Shown here piece by piece: positions 24,997 through 33,840 of a stretch of 64,000 nucleotides of DNA. The stretch covers positions 30,955-94,954 of the forward strand of contig JAQCBH010000008.1 of NCBI GenBank assembly GCA_027621365.1, written 5' to 3'. Position numbers and translations under genes: made by a program. Below the pieces are notes generated by a model that saw nothing but the letters and a program-made list of their open reading frames with translations, was not told the DNA's origin and did no database searches. This DNA comes from Bacteroidota bacterium. GTDB lineage: Bacteria > Bacteroidota > Bacteroidia > NS11-12g > UBA955. Numbering within the stretch: the stretch's first letter is position 1; each line of letters opens with the position of its first letter.

Positions 24997-26958
24997 ATGG
25001 CGGGGATTGCCGGACTATGGGTTCTCGCTATTGTAGCATTGGCTGCAGCCGCAGCTTTTTTCCACTATTGGAACAGGCGTCAACAATCCATGTGGTGGCT
25101 CCCCATGGGGGCACGCTTCTTGGCCTATTCCCTGCTGGGCATGCTGCTTTTGAATCCCATCAGCGAAGGATTGAAAACGGAAAAGCGCAAACCCAAGGTT
25201 TGGGTAGTGCTTGATCGAAGCAGCAGTCTGCGCAATGATTCAGCGGCCATGAACGAATGGGTGCACCGTTTTCAAATGGAATGGGGGGAGAAAGTCGAAT
25301 TGTCCCTATGTCGCTTGAGCGGAGCTTTGCAATTTGATTCTTCGGCCTATTTGGACCCCAGTCGATCTCGGCTGGATGCCCTATCAGAGTCTTTGACCTT
25401 TCAGCCGAATCCCATTGATGCGGTGGTCTTATTGAGCGATGGCCAATGGAACGCAGGTGTGCATCCGCTGTATGCTTCTTGGCCCAATGAAACCAAATTG
25501 TATACGGTTCCTTTCGGAAATTCACCGACTCAGGCTCAATTGATTATGGAGCGTTGGAACATGAACGCCGAGGTCAAAGTAAACGAGCCATTTCGATCGG
25601 AATGGGCCTATCGATGGTTAGGTGATTTCCCTTCTTCTTCCTCTTTGGTCGTCTCGCACAAGGGGAAGTCGCTAGGTAGAATGCCCTTGGGTCCCCGAAT
25701 GGCGGCTCGATGTGAGATGGATTTAAAACTTTCAGAATTAGGGAATCAAGTGTTGGACGCCCAAGTGGTGGATGCAGCGGGCAAGGTTTGGTACAAGGAG
25801 CAAAAAACCATTCGAGTGGTCGAGTCAGGGAAGAAAGTACTGCTGGTTTACGGCGAATTGCATCCCGACGTAGGAGCGCTAAGCAGGAGTTTGAAAGCCA
25901 GCAATGGGCATACGGTGATCACCCAATCGATGAAAGAACCCATTCCCGATGGTCTGGACTTGATCGTTCAATTTGGGCTCAACGCCAACCAGTTGAATCG
26001 ATTGCCCAGCGATGTGCCTGTTTGGCATTTCCCAGCTCCGGAAGAGGCTAGTGCGTTGTTTGCTCATCGATCCAAACTTCAACTTCCTCAGTCGGGCGTG
26101 TGGCAAGGTTCTGCTTATTGGACCCCAGAGTCAGAGTCGTTCATCGAGGGCTTGGAAGAGTACCCTCCCTTGTACATGCCCGTGCTCAAAAGCGGGCCAC
26201 TTCCTGAATCTTCTATTACCCTGAAGCAATATGCTCTTGGTGCCAGTACCTCCTTCCCTTTGGCTGTTTTTCAGCCCTATTTGGGTATGGACGAGGCCTG
26301 GTTTTTTGGCAAAGGTCTATGGCGCTGGAGAGCGACTTGTTATCGCCGAAACCAATCGTTTGATGCGTTTGATCGATGGGTGTTGTCAGTGGCAGCTCGG
26401 TTGATGGCCCAGGCGGGAGCTCGAAACGCCTTGCAACTAAGAAGCATTCCAGAACAGCCTCGAGAGTCAGAAGCCTTTGCCGTGCGTCTTTGGAAAACGG
26501 GCCCCGATGGTCAAATGAGCGGTGAGGGGAATTTTGCTCTGAAGCTGGAAAAAGGGTCGGGCACAGGAACCTGGAATTTGGTGCAAGAAGCCAATTTGAG
26601 CCGCAATGCCGAGGTATGGCAGTCTGCATTTCAAGGCTTGGATACCGGTGATTATCGCTTGGTGGCTTCCTGGAGCAAGGGTAGCGCTAAGCTGGAGCAA
26701 TCGCTGGCTTGGAAAGTGACTCTGCCGCCCGTCGAGCCTCAGTTGGGCTCAGATACGGCCTTGTTGAAACAGTGGGCCAGCGAACACCAGGGGGCCATGC
26801 TGCCCCATCCCTACAAAGGCGGAATTGAATTCCCGGAATCCCGCGTCGACGAAAGTTGGACCCAGTGGCCTTGGAGAGAACAAGGGCTGTTGTTGCTGAT
26901 TTTGAGCTTTCTGCTCGGGACTGAATGGTTCTTGCGCAAATGGCTAGGCCATATTTGA
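24997..26958 (+). CDS. VWA-domain membrane protein
   Basis: A 653-residue protein with two N-terminal membrane helices (about 5-22 and 40-57) and one near the C-terminus (LLLLILSFLLGTEWFLRKW). A von Willebrand A-like domain begins at about residue 68 with WVVLDRSSSL, which contains a DxSxS metal site, and continues with VVLLSDGQWN. The large remainder is probably periplasmic. This is the topology of Bacteroidota membrane proteins annotated as VWA or glutamine amidotransferase-like; the role is not established. It begins 9 nt after the T9SS gene and may be cotranscribed. Confidence 0.72.
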   Translation: MAGIAGLWVLAIVALAAAAAFFHYWNRRQQSMWWLPMGARFLAYSLLGMLLLNPISEGLKTEKRKPKVWVVLDRSSSLRNDSAAMNEWVHRFQMEWGEKVELSLCRLSGALQFDSSAYLDPSRSRLDALSESLTFQPNPIDAVVLLSDGQWNAGVHPLYASWPNETKLYTVPFGNSPTQAQLIMERWNMNAEVKVNEPFRSEWAYRWLGDFPSSSSLVVSHKGKSLGRMPLGPRMAARCEMDLKLSELGNQVLDAQVVDAAGKVWYKEQKTIRVVESGKKVLLVYGELHPDVGALSRSLKASNGHTVITQSMKEPIPDGLDLIVQFGLNANQLNRLPSDVPVWHFPAPEEASALFAHRSKLQLPQSGVWQGSAYWTPESESFIEGLEEYPPLYMPVLKSGPLPESSITLKQYALGASTSFPLAVFQPYLGMDEAWFFGKGLWRWRATCYRRNQSFDAFDRWVLSVAARLMAQAGARNALQLRSIPEQPRESEAFAVRLWKTGPDGQMSGEGNFALKLEKGSGTGTWNLVQEANLSRNAEVWQSAFQGLDTGDYRLVASWSKGSAKLEQSLAWKVTLPPVEPQLGSDTALLKQWASEHQGAMLPHPYKGGIEFPESRVDESWTQWPWREQGLLLLILSFLLGTEWFLRKWLGHI

Positions 26959-26968
26959 TCAATATCCC

Positions 26969-26976
26969 GACCTTTG
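26969..26976 (+). promoter_or_regulatory. -7 box of mnmA (near consensus)
   Basis: GACCTTTG, one mismatch to TAnnTTTG, 4 nt (cagc) before the ATG at 26981. Confidence 0.45.
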
Positions 26977-26980
26977 CAGC

Positions 26981-28174
26981 ATGGCTCGGGTAGTAGTCGG
27001 TTTGTCTGGAGGAGTCGACAGTTCTGTCGCGGCTGCCTTGCTTTTGGAAGAAGGGTATGAAGTCATTGGCTTGTTCATGCGAAACTGGAATGACGCCGCC
27101 GTTACTCTGGAAGATGAATGCCCGTGGATAGACGATTCTCGAGATGCCATGTTGGTCGCCGAAAAATTGGGAATTCCCTTTCAGGTTTTAGACCTGAGTG
27201 CGGCCTATAAGGAGCGAATTGTCGATTACATGTTTCGGGAGTACGAGCAGGGGAGAACCCCCAATCCCGATGTCTTGTGCAACCGAGAAATAAAATTTGA
27301 CCTTTTCTTGAATCACGCCCTGTTGATTGGAGCCGATTTTGTGGCTACCGGCCACTATGCCCAACGGGTAGAACAGAACGGGGAATATCGATTGTTGGCG
27401 GGCAAAGACGCCAATAAGGATCAAAGCTATTTCTTGTGTCAGCTCAGTCAAGCTCAGTTGGCCAAAGCCCTGTTTCCCTTGGGTTCACTTGAAAAGTCGG
27501 CCGTTCGTGCGAAAGCAGCAGATTTGGGCTTGGTGACAGCTCAGAAAAAAGACTCTCAAGGCCTTTGCTTCATTGGTCATGTTTCCCTGCCTGAATTCTT
27601 GCAGCAACAACTCAAGCCCAAACAGGGAAATGTGGTAGAAATAGAGGCCGATGCAACGCTTTTGTCTCGATGGTTGCACAACCGAAGTCTGGAGAATGAA
27701 TCTAGCTGGGGGTTGCCTTTGTCGCCTGAAGATGGTCGGATTATCGGTCAACATAATGGTGCTCATTACTACACCATTGGTCAACGCAAAGGATTGAACA
27801 TTGGAGGCATGGTAAAGCCTTTGTTTGTGTTGCAAACGGACGTGGTGAACAACGTGGTTTATGTGGGGCAGGGGGAAGACCATCCTGCGTTGTATAGCCC
27901 CTTCTTGAGGGTTCTTCATCAAGAGGCCCACTGGGTTCGTGAGTCAGCAAAATCAATCGTCCTTTCTAATGAGGGAGTAAAGTGCCGCATACGTTACCGG
28001 CAAGTCTTGTTGTCGTGTCGCTTGCAGGAAGATGAGCTTGGGTATGTGTTGGTTTTTGAACAGCCACAAAAAGCCGTAACTCCTGGCCAATTTTTGGCCG
28101 TTTACATAGAAGATGAATTGGTATTTAGTGGAGTGATCAACGACTTTCTTTTAAGTCTAGATTCTGCTGTCTAA
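26981..28174 (+). CDS. mnmA: tRNA-specific 2-thiouridylase
   Basis: Makes s2U34 in tRNA for Lys, Glu and Gln. The PP-loop is VVGLSGGVDSSVAAALL at residues 5-21. The catalytic cysteines are in NPDVLCNREIKF and DSQGLCFIG. HYYTIGQRKGLNIGG marks the beta-barrel linker. The length of 397 residues is slightly longer than the usual 360-380 because of an insertion around WLHNRSLENESSWGLPLSPEDG before the GQHNGAHYYTIGQ block. Confidence 0.94.
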   Translation: MARVVVGLSGGVDSSVAAALLLEEGYEVIGLFMRNWNDAAVTLEDECPWIDDSRDAMLVAEKLGIPFQVLDLSAAYKERIVDYMFREYEQGRTPNPDVLCNREIKFDLFLNHALLIGADFVATGHYAQRVEQNGEYRLLAGKDANKDQSYFLCQLSQAQLAKALFPLGSLEKSAVRAKAADLGLVTAQKKDSQGLCFIGHVSLPEFLQQQLKPKQGNVVEIEADATLLSRWLHNRSLENESSWGLPLSPEDGRIIGQHNGAHYYTIGQRKGLNIGGMVKPLFVLQTDVVNNVVYVGQGEDHPALYSPFLRVLHQEAHWVRESAKSIVLSNEGVKCRIRYRQVLLSCRLQEDELGYVLVFEQPQKAVTPGQFLAVYIEDELVFSGVINDFLLSLDSAV

Positions 28175-28262
28175 CGTTTTAATAGATAGTAGATTCAGAT
28201 TAGGGTCATATTTTCATGACTAGGCAATGAAATGCTCATTTCTACGTCTATGCATACATAGT

Positions 28263-31200
28263 ATGCACACTTTGAAGATAGGGGCCCTTTTGGCCGTGTC
28301 GGTTTTTGCGTTGGTAGTTCCTGGCCATTCTCAAATTTCCTCTACGGGAAAAACATTCTACATGAGCTTCATGGAGATGGAAACGCGCTCAGGCGGTTAT
28401 CCCGATTCGCTATTGATTTACGTGACCAGTGAATTCAATACCAAGATCAAATTGGATAACCCACGAGTGGCAGGTTCCCTGCAAACCATCAACATCACCA
28501 AGAATACGGTGAACCGGGTGGCTGTTGATCCGCAGTTTTACTACCCCGTAGGATCGGAATTCAATGCCAGTGATCTGAATTCCAAACGCGGAATGCGCAT
28601 CATCGCAGATGATCCCGTGAATGTGTACTGCATGAACTTGGAGCAGAACCGATCGGCAGCAACTTTTGTGATGCCTTATGAATCCGTTCCGACAGCGCCT
28701 GAATTTTTTGTGCCTTCTTATGTGCCCAATGTGCGTACAGGGTTTGGAGGTAACCGAAAGTACATGCAGAGTGAATTTGTCATCATCGGCATGGACAACA
28801 ACGTCAAAGTTGAGATTACTCCTTCTTATGTAACAGCAGGTGGTAAAACAGCTGGTTCGTCCTATACCGTAACTTTGGCAAAGGGCCAGGTTTATCAAGT
28901 TCAAAGCGATAATGGGGATGGCAATACGGGATCTCCTCCGCAACATAATCAAGTGGGAGGCGGGGCCATCGATGGTGATTTAACAGGAACCCGGATTCGA
29001 GTGGTTCAAGGTTGTGGCAAGATCAATGTGTTTTCAGGCAATCGTTCGGGATTTGTTGATCGAGCCGGTGGTACTTGCGGGGCCCTGGGTCGCGATCACA
29101 TGTACACCCAAGTCATTCCTACCAATGCTTTGGGCAAGGATTATGTTTTGATGCCCTTCAAAGGTCAAACAGGTGGCTACGTATATAAAATTATCGCTGC
29201 ACATGATTCGACCGATGTTTATATCAACGGTTCGTTTGTGATGCAGCTAAAGAATGCCGGTGACTGGCTGTACCGAAACGTGTCGGGATTGACAGCCACC
29301 TGTGTTAAAACTTCCAAGGGCGCATATTGTGTGCAATACATGAAGAATGGCCGATGCAGTGGCTATGGAGGAAACCGTGGAGATGCCTCCATTTTGGTGA
29401 TGCCTGATGCCACTCAACAGCTGCTAAAAACAGTGGTGGGTACAGCAACAACCAACAACATGAACTTGCATTGGGTCAACATCTTGGTACGCAAAACGGC
29501 GACCACAGCCGTTAAAGTGAATGGTTCATTCATTTCTTCCAACAATTTCACCACCGTTTGCAACGATTATGCCTATGCCATGGTGCAAGTAGGCAACCCC
29601 AGTTACAATACCATTGAGTGCGATAGCGGAATGGTCTGCGTGGCTTATGGCATTGGTCAATTCGAGAGTTATGCCTACTCGGCAGGAGCCTTGTTTGAGA
29701 ACGTAGAATACGATTTTGACATCATTCGCAATACCAAGTGCCCGGGTGAAACGGTCACCATCAAAACCAAGAAAAGCTACAACAACGTAAAAGCGTATAT
29801 GTGGAATTTTGGAGATGGGAATTCTGGCACGGGGCAAGAGGTCAAACACAAATTTGAAAAGGTAGGAAGCTATTATGTGGTCTTGAAGATGGTCGTTCCT
29901 GGAAACTGCAACGTTGATGATACTATCTACCGAAGCAAAATTGTCAACGTTTTACCCGGTCCTATTTTCAACTTCCCCGATACCACAGTGCAGTGTACAG
30001 ACTCAGTGAATCTAAAATTCTCGGGCCCAGCGAACAATACGTTTTTGTATAAATGGCAAGATTCTTCTTCTGCTCAAACCTATACGGCCAAAGCTGAGGG
30101 AAAGGTTTGGTTAAAGATCCTGGATACGAGCACCAATTGCATCAACATCGATTCAACCCTGGTTTTGCGTGCTGACCCTATCATCGCCGAAATTTCTTAC
30201 GACACTCTGAATCAGTGCGGCAAACAGAACTACTTCTCATTGTCCGATTCAACCAAATTTAACAACGATGCCTTTGGTTGGGCGACTTGGGACTTGTTTG
30301 ACTGGAACCGAAACTTGTTCGTGAAGAGTTCCGAAAAGCGTTTAATGTATAGTTTTGATACGGCGGGCTCTTTTGACTTGAGGTACATCGTGAGCAGCAA
30401 ATTGGGTTGTCGAGATACTCTAGATACGGCCTTGCTAGTCGAGAAAATGCCCATCGCGAAAATCAACATTCCCCAAGATTACTATTGCCAATATGCTAAG
30501 GCTGATTTCTTGGATTCGTCCATCTATGATTTGGGAGTCTTGCGCGCTGTATGGGAATTCTCAGATGGCTCGCGGGATACGGCGGCTCCGTACTTATACA
30601 ATTACCATTTCCAGACCTACGACACCTTCGATGTGCGCTTGATTGCAGAGTCGATCTATAACTGTCGAGATACAGCTGATTCAACCATCATAGTTCACCC
30701 TGCTCCTGTTGCAGACTTTACCATCAATATTGACAACCCCTGTTTCAAACAGAATTCCTTTGATTTTGATGACGCTAGTAGCATACCCTATGGTACTTAT
30801 GATCACGCTTGGTTCTTGGAAGGAGCGCCAAACGCCTCTAGTTCCTTGTCGAATTACAAATTCAAGGACACAGGGTACGAAAAAGTCATATTGATTGCCG
30901 TTTCCGATCAGGGCTGTGCCGATACCATTGAAAAGTCGGTATTCATTGCCACAGAACCCAAAGCAAAATGGACCATCACCGATTCCAATGTCTGCTTTGC
31001 TAGCCATTTCTTTGACTTGGAAGACAACTCCGAATCAGCTGAAGCACCTAATGCCATGAATGCGAAGAACAACTGGTATTTTGGAGACGGTACGTCGGCG
31101 AGTGGAAGTCCTGTGAAGAAGAAGACCTTCTCCGCTTCGGGTATGTACTTTGTCAAGTTGGTGGCCCAAACCAATTACGGATGCAAAGATTCAGCCGAGC

Positions 31201-32765
31201 GTATGGTGAATGTTCGGGATAATCCAGATGCGACCATAACTCCGGCCAATGCGGTTCAATGCCTGAACGGCAATGAGTTTAGTTTCAAGTCTCTCAACAA
31301 TTGGAGCGATGGAGGAGTGAATATCACCCATCAATGGGATTTGGGAGATGGTTACCAATTTGACGTAGATAGTGTAAAGCACAGCTACAGCGATACGGGT
31401 ACCTACATCATTCGCCATGGCATTGTGACCAAATTCGGCTGCTGGGATTCGGCTACCACCAAGGCCTATGTAGTGGCTACTCCCCAAGCGCAAATTGCCA
31501 CTGATAAGGACACAGCCTGTTATGGTACCCATGCCTTCAATTTCTCAGATATGACCAGTTTCAATGGTTCGTATAACCGCAAGTGGTATTTGGGCGACGG
31601 CACCACCAGCACACAAGTTGATGTAATAGGCAAGAACTATGCATCGGCTGGTAAGTACACGGTGAAACTGGTGATCCAATCCCTGGCCGGCTGCTCGGAC
31701 TCGACTGAGCGACAGGTGGAACTGTTCCCAGTGCCCAAAGCCTCTTATACCGTCAATGATTTGACTCAGTGCTTGCAGGGTAATTTGTTTGTGATCAACA
31801 ACACGAGTAACGAAAACGGAGCTACCGGTGTTCAGCACGGCTGGGCTTTGAACGGAAGTCCATTGAGTACGGGCAAAGTATTGCCCAATCAAAGCTATAC
31901 CGATACAGGGGCTTACAATTTGGCTTTGGTGCTCATGAGTGATAAAGGCTGTTTCAGTGTTGATCAACAGACCCTGTGGGTGTACGAAACACCTGTAGTG
32001 ACCATCAGTGGTACCGACGGATGCGTGGGCAAGACCATAGACTTCACCAGCAATGTTCAATTGAGCCGCGGTTCCATCACTTCATACGCGTGGACCTTCG
32101 GAGATGGAGGAACGGCAGCCATTGCCAATCCTTCTCATACCTACAGCACGGCTGGAGCTTATAATGTGGAACTCAAAGTACAAAGTGACCAAGGTTGTCA
32201 AGGGGTCAGCAATACCTTGTTGATCAACGCATGGCCCAAGCCGGTAGCCAACTTTGACAGCGAGTACCTGTTGTCAAGAGGTTTGGAGACCGATTGGAAA
32301 TTCACCAACCTCAGCAGCAATGCCGACAACTATTCTTGGTCCTTCCAAGATGGGCAGTTCGTCAGTGGAGCGGGCCCCCATTTCTTGACCTTCTCATCAA
32401 CGGGTGATTTCTTGGTTCGCTTGTTGGCAAGCAACAATTATGGCTGTTTCGATAGTACTGAAAAGTACATTTTCTTGAAGCCCGAACTCTTGTTTCATGT
32501 GCCCAATGCTTTCTCTCCAAACCTGGATGGATTGAACGAGGGTTTCAAAGGCAGCAGTTCGTTTGGAATTGAGAACTATAAAATGCGCATCATCGATCGC
32601 TGGGGTGCCATCATTTTCGAAACCACCAATCCCGATGAAGCTTGGGATGGACGTGGGCACAACGGTGCTCCTCCATTGGAAGGTGTATATGCCTATCAGA
32701 TTTATTTTCGCTACGTAGACGGCAACCTGTATGTCTACAAAGGCACGGTTACCCTGTTGGATTAA
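28263..32765 (+). CDS. Giant secreted adhesin-like protein: IgGFc-type domain, PKD array, type B T9SS tail
   Basis: A surface protein of about 1500 residues. The chosen start gives a clean signal peptide (MHTLKIGALLAVSVFALVVPGHSQ); an ATG at 28227 would add 12 residues. Residues about 25-490 resemble the IgGFc-binding-protein N-terminal domain of Bacteroidota proteins (MESEFVIIGMDNN-type strands, YSAGALFENVEYDF). From about 490 to 1400 there are about ten PKD or Ig-like modules of 80-95 residues, with WNFGDGNSGTG, WYFGDGTSAS, WDLGDGYQF, WYLGDGTTS and WTFGDGGTA, most having one early Cys and a late Gly-Cys. The final 90 residues, VPNAFSPNLDGLNEGF to YKGTVTLLD, are a CHU_C/type B sorting domain. 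Likely a gliding or attachment adhesin, exact ligand unknown. Confidence 0.85.
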   Translation: MHTLKIGALLAVSVFALVVPGHSQISSTGKTFYMSFMEMETRSGGYPDSLLIYVTSEFNTKIKLDNPRVAGSLQTINITKNTVNRVAVDPQFYYPVGSEFNASDLNSKRGMRIIADDPVNVYCMNLEQNRSAATFVMPYESVPTAPEFFVPSYVPNVRTGFGGNRKYMQSEFVIIGMDNNVKVEITPSYVTAGGKTAGSSYTVTLAKGQVYQVQSDNGDGNTGSPPQHNQVGGGAIDGDLTGTRIRVVQGCGKINVFSGNRSGFVDRAGGTCGALGRDHMYTQVIPTNALGKDYVLMPFKGQTGGYVYKIIAAHDSTDVYINGSFVMQLKNAGDWLYRNVSGLTATCVKTSKGAYCVQYMKNGRCSGYGGNRGDASILVMPDATQQLLKTVVGTATTNNMNLHWVNILVRKTATTAVKVNGSFISSNNFTTVCNDYAYAMVQVGNPSYNTIECDSGMVCVAYGIGQFESYAYSAGALFENVEYDFDIIRNTKCPGETVTIKTKKSYNNVKAYMWNFGDGNSGTGQEVKHKFEKVGSYYVVLKMVVPGNCNVDDTIYRSKIVNVLPGPIFNFPDTTVQCTDSVNLKFSGPANNTFLYKWQDSSSAQTYTAKAEGKVWLKILDTSTNCINIDSTLVLRADPIIAEISYDTLNQCGKQNYFSLSDSTKFNNDAFGWATWDLFDWNRNLFVKSSEKRLMYSFDTAGSFDLRYIVSSKLGCRDTLDTALLVEKMPIAKINIPQDYYCQYAKADFLDSSIYDLGVLRAVWEFSDGSRDTAAPYLYNYHFQTYDTFDVRLIAESIYNCRDTADSTIIVHPAPVADFTINIDNPCFKQNSFDFDDASSIPYGTYDHAWFLEGAPNASSSLSNYKFKDTGYEKVILIAVSDQGCADTIEKSVFIATEPKAKWTITDSNVCFASHFFDLEDNSESAEAPNAMNAKNNWYFGDGTSASGSPVKKKTFSASGMYFVKLVAQTNYGCKDSAERMVNVRDNPDATITPANAVQCLNGNEFSFKSLNNWSDGGVNITHQWDLGDGYQFDVDSVKHSYSDTGTYIIRHGIVTKFGCWDSATTKAYVVATPQAQIATDKDTACYGTHAFNFSDMTSFNGSYNRKWYLGDGTTSTQVDVIGKNYASAGKYTVKLVIQSLAGCSDSTERQVELFPVPKASYTVNDLTQCLQGNLFVINNTSNENGATGVQHGWALNGSPLSTGKVLPNQSYTDTGAYNLALVLMSDKGCFSVDQQTLWVYETPVVTISGTDGCVGKTIDFTSNVQLSRGSITSYAWTFGDGGTAAIANPSHTYSTAGAYNVELKVQSDQGCQGVSNTLLINAWPKPVANFDSEYLLSRGLETDWKFTNLSSNADNYSWSFQDGQFVSGAGPHFLTFSSTGDFLVRLLASNNYGCFDSTEKYIFLKPELLFHVPNAFSPNLDGLNEGFKGSSSFGIENYKMRIIDRWGAIIFETTNPDEAWDGRGHNGAPPLEGVYAYQIYFRYVDGNLYVYKGTVTLLD

Positions 32766-32780
32766 GGTGTGACCAGAGGC

Positions 32781-32820
32781 CATAAAAAAAGGTCCCGCTC
32801 GCGCGGGACCTTTTTTTATG
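32781..32820. terminator. Bidirectional terminator between the PKD gene and rpoD
   Basis: Long palindrome with GGTCCCGC/GCGGGACC, a TCGC loop and flanking A7/T7, continuing to CAT/ATG. It serves both convergent genes. Confidence 0.9.
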
Positions 32821-32833
32821 GTTGGGTTTGGGA

Positions 32834-33697
32834 TTAACCCAAGTAGGATTTCAAGATTTTGCTCTTGGAAGATTTGCGCAAACGACGCAGTGCCTTCTCC
32901 TTGATTTGACGAACGCGCTCGCGGGTCAGACCCACTTTCTCGCTGATGTCTTCCAAGGTGTGGGCTTGGTTGCCATCAAGGCCAAAGTAGTACTTCAATA
33001 CATCGCGCTCTTTGTCACTCAAGGTAGAGATGACGCGGTTGATTTCGTTTTGAAGTGACTCATTCAGCAAGGGCATGTCGGGATTCGGCTCGTCGTTGTT
33101 GTCGAGCACACCCAACAAGGTGTTGTCTTCACCTTCTGCCAAAGGAGCGTCAATCGACAAGTGACGACCGCTAGAACGCAAGGCGTTTTCTACTTCGGTA
33201 ATGGGGATTTCCAATGCTTCGGCAATCTCTTGTGGAGTGGGCTCGCGCTCCAATTCCTGCTCCAAGCGAGCAGAAGCTTGAGTGATGCGACCCAAAGAAC
33301 CAACTTTGTTCAAGGGCAAACGAACAATACGGCTTTGGTCGGCCAAAGCCTGCAAAATGCTCTGGCGAATCCACCAAACAGCGTATGAGATGAATTTGAA
33401 ACCACGGGTTTCGTCAAAACGCTTAGCGGCTTTGATGAGGCCCATGTTGCCTTCGTTGATCAAGTCACCCAAGGTCAAACCTTGGTTCTGGTATTGCTTG
33501 GATACGGATACAACGAATCGAAGGTTGGCGTTTACCAACTTTTCCAAGGCGGCCTGATCCCCTTCGCGAATGCGTCGGGCCAATTCTACTTCCTCTTGTG
33601 CGTCAATCATTGACACTTTGGAAATTTCGTTCAGGTACTTGTCAAGGGATTTGTTTTCCCGGTTGGTAAACTGTTTGGATATTTTTAACTGCCTCAT
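32834..33697 (-). CDS. rpoD: Primary RNA polymerase sigma factor
   Basis: A 287-residue housekeeping sigma-70 factor of Bacteroidota form, without region 1.1. Region 1.2 is at [15 protein letters not shown], region 2 contains [56 protein letters not shown], region 3 follows, and region 4.2 is [29 protein letters not shown]. This is the factor expected to read the TAnnTTTG promoters seen throughout the window. Its own promoter box (TACCTTTG) lies 41 nt upstream, so its mRNA has a conventional leader, unlike many genes around it. Confidence 0.95.
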   Translation of the reverse strand: MRQLKISKQFTNRENKSLDKYLNEISKVSMIDAQEEVELARRIREGDQAALEKLVNANLRFVVSVSKQYQNQGLTLGDLINEGNMGLIKAAKRFDETRGFKFISYAVWWIRQSILQALADQSRIVRLPLNKVGSLGRITQASARLEQELEREPTPQEIAEALEIPITEVENALRSSGRHLSIDAPLAEGEDNTLLGVLDNNDEPNPDMPLLNESLQNEINRVISTLSDKERDVLKYYFGLDGNQAHTLEDISEKVGLTRERVRQIKEKALRRLRKSSKSKILKSYLG

Positions 33698-33738
33698 GTA
33701 AGGTTTTGAAAATCAATAAATGTAATTCGCCGAAGGTG

Positions 33739-33746
33739 CAAAGGTA
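33739..33746 (-). promoter_or_regulatory. -7 box of rpoD
   Basis: TACCTTTG on the minus strand, 41 nt before the rpoD ATG. Confidence 0.6.
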
Positions 33747-33840
33747 CGGTGTTTTTCTTACACTAAGTACCGGAAACCAGCGACAAAATGCTGGCCTTTT
33801 CATCCGCAAATTCTATGCCTAAATAGCGTTTGTTGACGCT

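Noticed and set aside
28227..28262. Upstream ATG of the PKD protein gene as the true start
   Set aside because: Neither start has a good promoter box; the shorter form gives a cleaner signal peptide, so this is a preference rather than proof.
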